Position numbers and translations under genes: made by a program
In this document: positions 47,118 to 56,444 of the stretch, piece by piece
Layout of the letters: every line of letters begins with the position of its first letter
Numbering within the stretch: position 1 is the first letter of the stretch
From: Moanibacter sp964542645
GTDB lineage: Bacteria; Verrucomicrobiota; Verrucomicrobiia; Opitutales; UBA2987
Reading direction: 5' to 3'
DNA length: 64,000 nt
Assembly: GCA_964542645.1 (NCBI GenBank)
Contig: CAZIUG010000007.1
Span: 1-64,000, forward strand
Notes under the pieces: model-generated
What the model was told of the DNA's origin: nothing
Databases searched by the model: none
Seen by the model: only the letters and a program-made list of their open reading frames with translations

Positions 47118-48368
47118 GTGAAAATTACAGCAATCAATCTCATTAACCTTGATGTCCCGTTCACCCACCGCAGTGGGGAACATCTCCAATACTGGATTCC
47201 AGCATGGCGTATTGTACAACTATGTAGATTAACGATGGACAACGGTATCGTGGGATGGGGAGAGACAATCGTCCATGCCACTCATGCTACCGTACCTGAC
47301 GACATTGAAAAACGAATCGTCGGGGAGGAAGCCGCAGGTCTGCTATGGAACGACAGCCTTGGGTCAGGGGTACAAATGGCGCTTTTTGATGCCATAGCTA
47401 AAAACGAAAATGTGCCCGTGCACAGTTTATTAGGATCCAAGGTACGCGACTGGTGTCCAATCTCATGGTGGGCATGCGACATGGAACAGGAGGAGTGGGA
47501 GAGAGAATGCAAAGATGCTATTGCGCAAGGCTATATGTCGGCAAAGTTCAAAACACGGCCGTGGCAAGATCTACATGCTTGCCTAGATGCTGTTACGCGT
47601 GTTGTCCCAACTGAGTTTAAGTTGGATCTCGACTTCAATGGGCACCTCGTCAATTCCGCCAATGCAATACCGTTGCTAAAGTCGATCGAAAAATTTGAGC
47701 AACTGGCAATGATCGAATCTCCAATACCCCAAGAGGATGTTGAGGGAAATTTACAATTACGGAAACGTCTTAACCGTCCCCTCGCAATGCATTTTGATCG
47801 CCCCCCCATCATGACCGCCTTGCGAGAAGATGTAATGGACGGTCTCATAATCGGGGGGGGCGCGTCTCAGCTGACTGAACAGGGCGTCCTTGCAAAGGCA
47901 GCCAATAAACCATTTTGGCTGCAATTGGTCGGCACCGGCATTACAACAACCTGGGCAGCTCATGTAGGATCTGTTTGCAAAGAGGCAAGATGGCCAGCCA
48001 TCACCTGTATGAACATCTGGGAATCTCAGCTACTCGAACGCCCGATTGAAGTGCATGCTGGCTATTATAGAGTTCCGGATGGACCCGGTCTTGGAATCGA
48101 GATCGACGAGAAGGCCCTCCGAAAATATGCAGTCAATTATTCTCATGTGGATACGGTTCGCCATATCTATCGCTATACCCGCGCAGGTGGCGAGAGTGTT
48201 TTCATCATCGGCAATCGAAGCACCTTTCATGGCCGCTACACCCAAACCGGGTTACCTATCTGCGAAAAGGGTTCGAGTATCGAAGTTATCCCCGACGACG
48301 GCAGTCGGAAATTTGAAGCGTTTTACAAGAAACTTGAGCGAAAAGGTATTATATTTGAGAGTCGATAG
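47118..48368 (+). CDS. Mandelate racemase/muconate lactonizing enzyme family protein, divergent
   Basis: 416 aa with a GTG start. Capping domain with NGIVGWGETI and GVQMALFDAIAKNENVPVHSLLG; barrel with FKLDLDFNG and AMIESPI carrying the first two metal ligands. The third ligand region reads LAMHFDRPP instead of the usual ADE-type, and the base-lysine site is weak (DGLIIGGGA where DxxxxK is expected), while KFKTRP holds the front base candidate. So it belongs to the enolase superfamily but its chemistry may differ. The last 70 residues extend beyond the barrel. A 865 aa membrane protein follows on the same strand. Confidence 0.72.
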   Translation: MKITAINLINLDVPFTHRSGEHLQYWIPAWRIVQLCRLTMDNGIVGWGETIVHATHATVPDDIEKRIVGEEAAGLLWNDSLGSGVQMALFDAIAKNENVPVHSLLGSKVRDWCPISWWACDMEQEEWERECKDAIAQGYMSAKFKTRPWQDLHACLDAVTRVVPTEFKLDLDFNGHLVNSANAIPLLKSIEKFEQLAMIESPIPQEDVEGNLQLRKRLNRPLAMHFDRPPIMTALREDVMDGLIIGGGASQLTEQGVLAKAANKPFWLQLVGTGITTTWAAHVGSVCKEARWPAITCMNIWESQLLERPIEVHAGYYRVPDGPGLGIEIDEKALRKYAVNYSHVDTVRHIYRYTRAGGESVFIIGNRSTFHGRYTQTGLPICEKGSSIEVIPDDGSRKFEAFYKKLERKGIIFESR

Positions 48369-48460
48369 ACTGAATCTAGAGTTCTAAATTCAGTCGCACT
48401 CTGTGATTCTAGTTCTACTCTACACTAGCAGAACCCCAAAGAACCCTTTTCTCCCTTTTA

Positions 48461-48480
48461 AAGGAGCATCCGTGCTCCTT
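48461..48480 (+). other. Perfect 8 bp hairpin with UCCG loop
   Basis: AAGGAGCA (48461-48468) and TGCTCCTT (48473-48480) form a perfect stem with a UCCG tetraloop, between the enolase-superfamily gene and the DUF6785-like gene. No T-run follows on the plus strand, so it is not a classic terminator. It could be a transcript-stabilising or translation-modulating hairpin, or simply chance. Confidence 0.4.
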
Positions 48481-48598
48481 ACATTAGCGCTTCGTAACAT
48501 AGGGTATCAAAGGCAGCCAAAATATAGCACAGCCCACTTATGAAATTTCAGACTTGAGCCTCTACCAATGGATATTCTCTATTAGTGTATTCCCAATA

Positions 48599-51151
48599 AT
48601 GAATTTCTCCGTAACCCGAGTCCTTGTATTTTCGCTCTTAACCATCCTTTTAACCTCAATTTCCATTGAGGTTGGTTCAGTGTTTATGGGCACTGCGTCG
48701 TTAGGGGGGCGCACACTTGGTTCTCACGCATTATCGATTCCGGTTTTTTGGGCTTTCCTAGTCCTGCTTTTTTTCTGCGTCGTCCTAAAGGCTCTTGTAC
48801 GCATCAAATTGCTTACACGTGCAGAACTACTTTGTGTTCTTTTCGCCGGACTTATGGCTTCGCCAATTATCACTGTGGGGTTCTGGCGCTTTGCTATTCC
48901 CAATATGATGGCTTATCCCCGTGCCGAAAATTTTGTGGGCCTCGATGCGATGAATCCAAATTTATGGCCACACGGTCCCAATCTTACAGAAGGGGTTCTA
49001 ACTAAATCGACCGAAATGTTCATGGACACCCAGGGCAGTGTCCAATGGAACTATTTGACTCTTTCCAATGGGCAAATCGAGCAAGCACCGCTAATCGAAC
49101 ATACGAGTAAATCAGCCAAATCCCGTCTACGCGTATACCTACCAGTCGGAGATAGAAGGGAAGATACAGTTATCCCCGGCCAAAATTACCTTATCAGTGT
49201 GCTGGTAAGAGCCGAGGGACTTACTGCCGGATCCCATTATTACTGCCGGCTATATAATGGCCAAGACGCACGATTCCTGCAGGAGGCATTCTCTTCCTCG
49301 GAAGAAGCGGAAGTGACTTTTCAACAAAAGGATGGCTACCGACGCAACGGAACCTACGGTGTAGTCTTGCCTGTACAAGTTAAGGATTCCGTGATCCTGG
49401 AATTAGGCCTGAACGGTACCGGCCAAGTTGTTTTTCGTGATCTTCAGGTAATGAACGTCGAGGCGATCGAAAGTGCGTACAGGGGTCGAACGGTATTACG
49501 AGAGAAGGACCTGAAGGGAATGACGGACACCGAAAAAGCGAATCGTCTGATCGAGCCTGGCAATCTCTTCAGCTTTGCTGGAATACATTATTTACTCACA
49601 GCTTACATCCCCTGGAGAGATTGGCTCCGGCCTTTGGCATCATGGGGCGCTTTCCTCATTCTTACTCTCGCTGCAACTTTTGCTATTGCTGCCATTATGC
49701 GCCGGGAGTGGATCGACCACCAGCGCCTTCCTCTGCCATTTGCTCAAATTCCTGCCTTTTTTCTGGGGAGCAAAACACAAGAAACCGATACGGAGCCTTT
49801 CTTACCTGACGGATGGCATAATCGTTTTATGTGGGCAGGTTTTGCGGTGACCTTTATCTGGTGCTTACTCCGTGGCTTTCACGAAATTAATTCCAGTATA
49901 CCAAATCTCGATATCAACTTACGGCTCAACGCTTATATCGAAAATCCCTACTTCCAGCGAATGCTAGCCGGGCTCAACCTCGAGGTCATAGCACTGTATT
50001 TGGGAATGGCCATGTTCCTCGAGCTTAACGTACTTATGAGCCTTCTCGCTGGCTTTTTCCTGTATCGAGCCCAGTTCCTCGTGGGAGAGTTCTACGGGCT
50101 AACCTACCAGGCCGGCTTCCCCTACCAACTAGAGCAAAGATTATCCGGATTCATCGTCTATTCGATCCTCATCGTATTCTTCTCTAGAAAATACATTTAT
50201 CGTTTTCTCAGAACCGCTGTCAAAGGTGTGGGCCAAGGGGAAGAGGTCCTTTCTAGCCGACAAGCGCTTCTTCTCCTGGTCGCTTCCACTGGCGGAATAG
50301 CCCTTTGGGCTAAGATAATTGGAATGCCAGTAGGTGGCACGCTCATAAATTTCCTAGTATTACTAAGCATTGGCCTTGTGGCTATGAGGCTGCGTGCAGA
50401 TTGTGCAGTACCAGGAAGCGTAATGTTTCCGCATATGTATTTTTTTGTCGCATTCGCAGGTGGCATAGCAGTAATCGGAGATCAGGGCGTCATGTTTGCT
50501 GCTATAATTTCTGTGGTCCTTGTCTATTTTGGATTCTTGATTATTCCTGGGATGCAACTAGAATTCTTAGAGCTCGGACGACGTTATGGGATTAAGCGTG
50601 GCACCATATTCCTCGTAAACATCGTGGCGGTAGGCGGTGGCTTTCTTATCGGTGGATGGATCGTTCTTTCTGGGATCTACTCGAATGGCATGGATAGCTT
50701 TCCAGATGCACATTACTATGCAAAAGGTCCTTGGGATTCTCATTACTATATCCTTAACTCCGAAGCAGCTACGGATGCTCCACAAATCTCAGACACATCA
50801 GAAAATCCCAAGATTCGACCCGCTACATGGGCTGTCATCTATACAGGAGGACTAGTTTCTTTGGTTACTTTTCTCCGGCACTCCATCACCGGGTTTTGGC
50901 TTCATCCAGGCGGTATTGTTTTGGGCTCAACGTGGGTCATGTACCACGTCTGGGCCAGCTTATTTGTCGCCTGCTTAGCGCGCTATTCGGTACTTAAGTT
51001 TGGTGGTGCGGCCACTGTCCGGGAAAAGCTGCTACCTTTTGCAGCTGGAATTTTCCTTGCCGCAATAACTGCCCAAGGATTCTTCTTTATTATTAATCTA
51101 TTTCTCTTCTACGTTGCTGATAGCACGCAACTGCAATTCGATTTGCTATAA
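48599..51151 (+). CDS. DUF6785-like polytopic membrane protein with inserted beta domain
   Basis: 850 aa from the ATG at 48599; a TTG at 48554 adds 15 residues and cannot be excluded. About three transmembrane helices come first, then a large soluble stretch (about 120-350 in the longer numbering). The part at 165-302, with NYLISVLVRAEGLTAGSHYYCRLY and ILELGLNGTGQVVFRDLQV, looks like a carbohydrate-binding-type jelly roll. At least ten more helices follow. The layout resembles the DUF6785/DUF6784 families of Verrucomicrobiota and Planctomycetota, distantly like oligopeptide transporters. It follows a sugar-acid-type enzyme, so uptake of a sugar compound is a reasonable guess. Confidence 0.65.
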   Translation: MNFSVTRVLVFSLLTILLTSISIEVGSVFMGTASLGGRTLGSHALSIPVFWAFLVLLFFCVVLKALVRIKLLTRAELLCVLFAGLMASPIITVGFWRFAIPNMMAYPRAENFVGLDAMNPNLWPHGPNLTEGVLTKSTEMFMDTQGSVQWNYLTLSNGQIEQAPLIEHTSKSAKSRLRVYLPVGDRREDTVIPGQNYLISVLVRAEGLTAGSHYYCRLYNGQDARFLQEAFSSSEEAEVTFQQKDGYRRNGTYGVVLPVQVKDSVILELGLNGTGQVVFRDLQVMNVEAIESAYRGRTVLREKDLKGMTDTEKANRLIEPGNLFSFAGIHYLLTAYIPWRDWLRPLASWGAFLILTLAATFAIAAIMRREWIDHQRLPLPFAQIPAFFLGSKTQETDTEPFLPDGWHNRFMWAGFAVTFIWCLLRGFHEINSSIPNLDINLRLNAYIENPYFQRMLAGLNLEVIALYLGMAMFLELNVLMSLLAGFFLYRAQFLVGEFYGLTYQAGFPYQLEQRLSGFIVYSILIVFFSRKYIYRFLRTAVKGVGQGEEVLSSRQALLLLVASTGGIALWAKIIGMPVGGTLINFLVLLSIGLVAMRLRADCAVPGSVMFPHMYFFVAFAGGIAVIGDQGVMFAAIISVVLVYFGFLIIPGMQLEFLELGRRYGIKRGTIFLVNIVAVGGGFLIGGWIVLSGIYSNGMDSFPDAHYYAKGPWDSHYYILNSEAATDAPQISDTSENPKIRPATWAVIYTGGLVSLVTFLRHSITGFWLHPGGIVLGSTWVMYHVWASLFVACLARYSVLKFGGAATVREKLLPFAAGIFLAAITAQGFFFIINLFLFYVADSTQLQFDLL

Positions 51152-51326
51152 GGTTTAAGTTCCTCGAAACTATCAAGGTCCCGAATCAAGCCAACCGATT
51201 AACAGGAATATTAAAAGATTCTAATCTGTCCGACTAGCTATCAATAAAGTAATGAAGTCGCAATTAAGCTAGGGACATTGGAATTTTATATCATTTGAGG
51301 TTTACTCTGCTTTGAGAAAAGATTCC

Positions 51327-52961
51327 TCACCACCCCAGCGCAACGCCTCCTGATCGTGGATCACAACCTCCATGAAACACGCCAGTGTCATCTCTGGCAA
51401 TAACCTGAAGAGCTCCGCCACCACCCCATTCCGCCATCGCATCTACTAGATGACCTCTGCGTTTCATCTCTGCGATCACACCGGGATGAAACCGGTTTTC
51501 GTAACGGAACTGTAGAGGAATATCAATAAAAGCCGGATCTGTCCCAGGCCAACTCACCCATCTTGGCGATTCCACTGCCTGCTGCACATCCATACCGTGG
51601 TCGATCAAATTCGAAATCACCTGCACGTCCCACTGAACCTGCCTATCTCCACCAGGCGTCCCAATCGCTGTCCAATGTTGCCCTTCACGACAAAGGAGGT
51701 AGCAGTTCAAGGTGTGCATCGTTTTCTTCCCTCCTTCAATTACGTTAGGATGCCCCTCCTCCAAGGTAAATCCCCTTCCTGCTCGATTGTTTAACATAAC
51801 CCCTGTCCTACCTGCAACAACACCGCAACCGAAGGCATTTGAAAGGCTATGAATAAGCGACACCACGTTGCCTTGATCATCCGCTACTGCAAAATAGCTC
51901 GTATTACCACCTGTCTCCGGAAGTGCACCAGGCGAAGGTTTGTTGTTAGCGCTCTCTCGACAAATCGCTTCAAGTCGATTTTCCGCAAAACCCTTGGAAA
52001 GAAGTATCTCCAGTGGAATATCAATGAATCGAGGATCGCCGCAGTAGGCCAACCGATCTGAAAAGGCTAGTTTCTTCGTCTCAACCATCATATGTAGGGA
52101 ATCGGCCGAGCCAAATCCCTTTGCATTAAAATCAAATCCTTCCATTAGGTTGAGCCACTCCAAACCGATTATTCCCTGTGACGGTGGAGCCGTTGTGTAA
52201 ACATCAACGCCTCGATAATTGATGTTTATCGGATCATAAACCTCGGTCTCCTGTTCGCAGAATTCCTCTGCACCGAATAATCCCGCTTCCGCATTGGACG
52301 CACGTACAATCTCTTCCCCAATCACTCCTCGATAGAAGGCATCCGGTCCCCTTTCCGCATAAATTTGAATTGTCCGTGCCAGATCGGAAAGTACCAACCG
52401 TTCCCCTGGTTTAGGAACATTGCCGCCGGGCATATAATTCCTTACTGATTCAGCGTATTTACCAAGCGTTACAGAAGATCCCGCGATAAATCGGTTTGTT
52501 TCAGCCGAGACAACGATACCCTCATCGGCGTACGCAACTGCCGGTGCAAGCAGTTCTCCAAGGGACATTGTGCCAAAAGCCTCATTGAGAACGGCATATG
52601 CACCCGGAGCACCAGGCACGGCAGCAGCATGCCACCCATCAAGCGGCATCGTTTTAAAACCTTGGTCTGTATAGTACTCCCGATGAGCTGCTCGAGCTGA
52701 CTCCCCGCTACCGTTAATCGCAACCACACGGTTCTTTTTCGCATCATAGGAGACAATAAAGGCATCGCCCCCCAAGCCGCATTGCGCTGGCAAATCTAGC
52801 CATTCTACTCCCGCAACCGTAATCGCAGCATCGAAAGCATTTCCACCTCGCTGGAGAATATTGATTCCTGCTGAAGCTGCTAGAACCGAAGACGATGCGA
52901 CCATTCCTTTACTCGCATATCGCACTCCACAACTTGGAATACCTTTGATTCCCTTAATCAC
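51327..52961 (-). CDS. Gamma-glutamyltransferase family protein
   Basis: 544 aa. Ntn-hydrolase made as one chain and self-cleaved before the nucleophile Thr354 in PETGGNTSYFAV. NAFDAAITVAGV, GLGGDAFIV, GGDRQVQWDVQVISNLIDHGMDVQQAV and PRWVS are standard. It moves or hydrolyses gamma-glutamyl groups, for example of glutathione. Unlike E. coli Ggt there is no signal peptide, so it is probably cytosolic; similar signal-less members include cephalosporin acylase-like and capsule-related enzymes. Stands alone. Confidence 0.87.
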   Translation of the reverse strand: MIKGIKGIPSCGVRYASKGMVASSSVLAASAGINILQRGGNAFDAAITVAGVEWLDLPAQCGLGGDAFIVSYDAKKNRVVAINGSGESARAAHREYYTDQGFKTMPLDGWHAAAVPGAPGAYAVLNEAFGTMSLGELLAPAVAYADEGIVVSAETNRFIAGSSVTLGKYAESVRNYMPGGNVPKPGERLVLSDLARTIQIYAERGPDAFYRGVIGEEIVRASNAEAGLFGAEEFCEQETEVYDPININYRGVDVYTTAPPSQGIIGLEWLNLMEGFDFNAKGFGSADSLHMMVETKKLAFSDRLAYCGDPRFIDIPLEILLSKGFAENRLEAICRESANNKPSPGALPETGGNTSYFAVADDQGNVVSLIHSLSNAFGCGVVAGRTGVMLNNRAGRGFTLEEGHPNVIEGGKKTMHTLNCYLLCREGQHWTAIGTPGGDRQVQWDVQVISNLIDHGMDVQQAVESPRWVSWPGTDPAFIDIPLQFRYENRFHPGVIAEMKRRGHLVDAMAEWGGGGALQVIARDDTGVFHGGCDPRSGGVALGW

Positions 52962-53105
52962 TTTTATTCGTAATACAAGTATCCTTGAGAAGGTTTAATC
53001 TTCTCTCTTTAAAACGTTTCTTCAAGCCGACCCTATCTCGGGGAGTACCTTGATCCCAACATGACCTGCCTAAAGAACCGTAAGACAAATTCGCATTAAA
53101 TCTCT

Positions 53106-54488
53106 CTAGAAAGGGCTCTTCGCAGTAGTTAACGGACACCAACGGAAAATGTGCAGCCAATTAAGTACTATTTCAAGAGTCTCAGGTGTTCCAATTCTTT
53201 CGAGCGCGCGCGCCGCAAGACCCCGAACATATCGATTTTCATTGAACAGAGCCGCCTTAAGTTTCCCAATCAAGTCACTTGATACCTCCGGTCCCAAACT
53301 TGCTGCAAGCTGTGCGACGGAAGCTGCAGCCGCCGACTGTACTCTTCTCTCGGGGTCATTAAAAAGCTGCGTTAGGGCTCGAACTGTCAAATTGTTCTCC
53401 CCTCCTTGGCAATTTCCCAATGCTTCCGCCACCCTCCGTCGAATCACGGGATCGTCATTTTCAAGCATCTTCCGTAAATTGGATTCTGCTCCCGCAGCGG
53501 CCGTGCCCATTTCACTTAGTGCGTGAGCAACCAACCCCGCAACACTGTTTTCAGAGCCTAAAAGTGGGATCAACCGATCAACGGCCGGCACTCCTATCGC
53601 GGCCAAACCATAAACCGCACTCTGGGCAACCTCAGGGACAGCTCCGGTCAAATCATCTACTAACGCTTTGATAATCAGGTCTTTGTCCTTTACGTTAGAT
53701 AACTCTGCGAGCCGATAGGCAGCTTCGTTTCTTGTTGCCTCGGATGCATCTCTCAATTCTAAAAGTAACCCGTCTCGATCCAATCCCACACCGGTAGATG
53801 CAGTAACTTCCGGCGCTTCTCCACCCAAATGCCAACGCCACATTGATTTAAGCAATCGTCGATCCGTGGCCCACTCCCGATTTTTCAAGTCCCATGTTGG
53901 CTCCTCTGGATCAGCCATTCGGGTGAACTGAAATTTCATCATGTATCGTGAACGGTTTTCGCAGTTGGCCGTTGCTAGATGCCAAATTTCGTAGTGCGCT
54001 ATAATAACAACACTCGCATCTGCTGTTAGTGGAAGAATTGGTATCTTATTAGGAAATTGGTTGAAATACTGACTTCCCGGCAATACACCGGTCGGGCCAT
54101 GCGACTCCGGTGTGTCCTGAGGATAGTAAAAGCCAAATACTTTTCGCGTCCTGTGATCACCTCTCAAAGCTCCATCCTTATGGACATTCTGCTGTTTACT
54201 ACGCGGTTTATTCACATGGGGAAACCGATGATCCTCCATCTGGTAATCCGGGCCCAGAATACTTTTGAGGGCACCGGCAACTGCCTTATTTTCAAAGACC
54301 CGTGCAAGTTCAGGTATACGTGGCAATAGATTATTGCCTGGATTCGGCTCCTCTGCCAACAAGTCGTCCATCTGACCACGAATATTCTTAGGAAACCAAT
54401 CAGATTCATCTAATCGGATTATTATATAACCATCCTCAAGAAATTGCTGCATCTGGATATCTGACAGCAATCCACCGTTAGTATTCAT
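53106..54488 (-). CDS. PhyH dioxygenase fused to HEAT repeats
   Basis: 460 aa. Residues 1-200 are a compact PhyH domain: QNVHKDGAL has His103 and Asp105, IIAHYEIWHLATAN has the second His (H170) and SRYMMKF the Arg for 2-oxoglutarate. From about 238 to 445 there are roughly six HEAT/PBS-type helical repeats (for example VAGLVAHALSEMGTAAAG, IRRRVAEALGNCQGG, RRVQSAAAASVAQLA, RYVRGLAARALERIG), which form an alpha solenoid for protein contact. Both domains look intact in a single frame, so this is a true fusion. The partner and substrate are unknown. Divergent from the M81 gene. Confidence 0.82.
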   Translation of the reverse strand: MNTNGGLLSDIQMQQFLEDGYIIIRLDESDWFPKNIRGQMDDLLAEEPNPGNNLLPRIPELARVFENKAVAGALKSILGPDYQMEDHRFPHVNKPRSKQQNVHKDGALRGDHRTRKVFGFYYPQDTPESHGPTGVLPGSQYFNQFPNKIPILPLTADASVVIIAHYEIWHLATANCENRSRYMMKFQFTRMADPEEPTWDLKNREWATDRRLLKSMWRWHLGGEAPEVTASTGVGLDRDGLLLELRDASEATRNEAAYRLAELSNVKDKDLIIKALVDDLTGAVPEVAQSAVYGLAAIGVPAVDRLIPLLGSENSVAGLVAHALSEMGTAAAGAESNLRKMLENDDPVIRRRVAEALGNCQGGENNLTVRALTQLFNDPERRVQSAAAASVAQLAASLGPEVSSDLIGKLKAALFNENRYVRGLAARALERIGTPETLEIVLNWLHIFRWCPLTTAKSPF

Positions 54489-54872
54489 CGTTTCCCTAGT
54501 TTGAATTTCCGCAAAAAATCGATAATGTATAAGTAGCCTAGACCTGATAGTAATTTCATTTTCTAGAACCTATACCTTCTTTATTTCTTTTCCCTCTACA
54601 ATTTGCCGAACTTAAAATCACTCCATTCCTAACCTATCTCCAGTGAAAAGGAGCTGCAATCTGAAAATCGAGATCGAATTGCTAAGATCACATACGTCAG
54701 TAATCTAGATCCTCCAGCGGGAGGTGTACTTAAAGATTATTACTAGATTTACGCCAAGTGATATTCAACGTTGTCCAATTTTATCTCTGACTTCCACCAA
54801 ACGTGGAATAATATAATGGGGAAGAACCAATTTATGACCATTCGTAACATCATCTGAACTAGAAAGAGATTC
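54489..54872. other. Divergent intergenic region
   Basis: 384 bp between the PhyH-HEAT gene (minus) and the M81 gene (plus). AT-rich; no gene, RNA or clear promoter pair recognised. Confidence 0.4.
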
Positions 54873-56336
54873 ATGAAACGAGTTTTGATCGCAACGTTTA
54901 CGCATGAGGTAGGTAGCTTCCATCCTATGCATTCAAAATACGAAGATTTTAACCATTTGTGGGGAAAGGATATAATTAAAGCATTCGGCGAAGGAAACTC
55001 GACAACTACGGGAGTCCTTGACGTTCTAAAGACCCGGCAGGACATCGAGATTGTTCCAAGTTATGCTGCTTGGATGGACACGACAGGTGGGCTAGTAGAG
55101 ACGCCTTCTCTAGAGAGAATGATTTCTGAACTACTGGAAGCAGTCGAAGGCGAGACAAATATCGATGGTGTATGCCTGTGTCTTCACGGAGCAATGGCTG
55201 GGGAGGCTGAGGATGATCCGGAAGGACGTGTTGTTCAGAAAATTCGAAAACATGTGGGGAATGTGCCCTTAACCGCCCCGATGGATCTACACGGAATTAT
55301 TACTGATAGGCTACTCGAAGGCATTAATGCCATCTCGTTCCTCCACACATACCCTCATGTAGATGGGCGGGAGACTGGGCAAAGAGCGGCTAAAAACCTG
55401 TTAAGGATGATGGACGGAAAAATCAAAAATCCCGTCACTGCCCGAGTAAAAATTCCGCTACTGGCAAGAGGAAACGAATTGATTACGTCAACGGGAAGGT
55501 TTGGAGAGGCAATACGCACTTGCCAAGAAATTGAAGCATCACCAGGAGGGATCTCAGCGGGAGTTAACATTGGCAACCCATTTACTGATGTCCCAGATCT
55601 TCGATCGAATGCTATCGTGACCGTCGATGGAAATAAGGCTTGGGCAAATGAGGAGGCTCTCAAATTGGCCCGCTTCATGTGGGACAATCGCGATCTATGG
55701 TTCGCAGATCTAACCTCTATGAAAGGTATTGTATCAAAGGCGGAGGAGCAAGAGGGGTTAACGGTTTGCGGGGATCCGGCGGACTCAACGGCATCTGGCT
55801 CTTCCGGAGATAGTAATGAGATCCTAAAAGGGCTGCTAAAATACGGTTATAAAAAACGTGCGCTAATTCCAATCGTAGACGCTCCAGCAGTCTCTGAAGC
55901 ATTTAAACAGGGTGTGGGTAGTAGAATCAACGTCAGTCTTGGGGGAACCATCGACAAGAAACGATTCACACCTCTTGAAGTAGAGGTTTATGTGCGAGCC
56001 CTGACAGATGGTGTCTATTCTAATGGCGGCCTGTCAGCATGTGCAGGCCGTACTGCCACGTTTCATTTACACCAACATACGGTGGTTGTATCGGAAAAAC
56101 CAGCTTCGACTACCTGCTCGGCTTTCTTCCTCGCAATAGGAGAAGATCCCCTCGATTACGATTTTGTAATAGCTAAATCCCCAAATGGCTTTCGCATATT
56201 CTACGAGCAGTTCGCCTCTGAAATCGTATACGCTGATGTACCGGGATCAACAAGCGCCGATGTCACCACCTTACCTTACAAAAAGGCGCCTCGACCAATG
56301 TATCCACTGGACAAAGAGATCGAACCGGGATTCTAA
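54873..56336 (+). CDS. M81 family metallopeptidase (microcystinase MlrC-like)
   Basis: 487 aa. Opens with LIATFTHEVGSFHPM, followed by LCLHGAMAGE, APMDLHGIITD and HTYPHVDGRETG, which carry the Asp, His and Glu residues expected to bind zinc in M81 (MlrC) proteins. The second half, with SGSSGDSNEILKGLL and VSLGGTIDK, is the MlrC C-terminal domain. MlrC cleaves short linear peptides from microcystin breakdown; most relatives probably act on other small peptides or pseudopeptides. It is convergent with a peptide-type ABC transporter gene 108 bp away, which suggests a link in peptide use. Confidence 0.88.
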   Translation: MKRVLIATFTHEVGSFHPMHSKYEDFNHLWGKDIIKAFGEGNSTTTGVLDVLKTRQDIEIVPSYAAWMDTTGGLVETPSLERMISELLEAVEGETNIDGVCLCLHGAMAGEAEDDPEGRVVQKIRKHVGNVPLTAPMDLHGIITDRLLEGINAISFLHTYPHVDGRETGQRAAKNLLRMMDGKIKNPVTARVKIPLLARGNELITSTGRFGEAIRTCQEIEASPGGISAGVNIGNPFTDVPDLRSNAIVTVDGNKAWANEEALKLARFMWDNRDLWFADLTSMKGIVSKAEEQEGLTVCGDPADSTASGSSGDSNEILKGLLKYGYKKRALIPIVDAPAVSEAFKQGVGSRINVSLGGTIDKKRFTPLEVEVYVRALTDGVYSNGGLSACAGRTATFHLHQHTVVVSEKPASTTCSAFFLAIGEDPLDYDFVIAKSPNGFRIFYEQFASEIVYADVPGSTSADVTTLPYKKAPRPMYPLDKEIEPGF

Positions 56337-56444
56337 AATTTAGGTGAAGGCGGTTCCAAGAATGAGAAACCTTTCTACCGAACCAACTATTAGTCCTAAG
56401 GCTGGAAGCGCAGGTGTGTCGCACTACTGTTCCTACATGCTGCC

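Noticed and set aside
26664..54488. A natural-product gene cluster around the PhyH, aminotransferase and hydratase genes
   Set aside because: No core synthase (NRPS, PKS, RiPP, terpene) is present and the genes are on both strands with wide gaps, so a single biosynthetic cluster is not supported.
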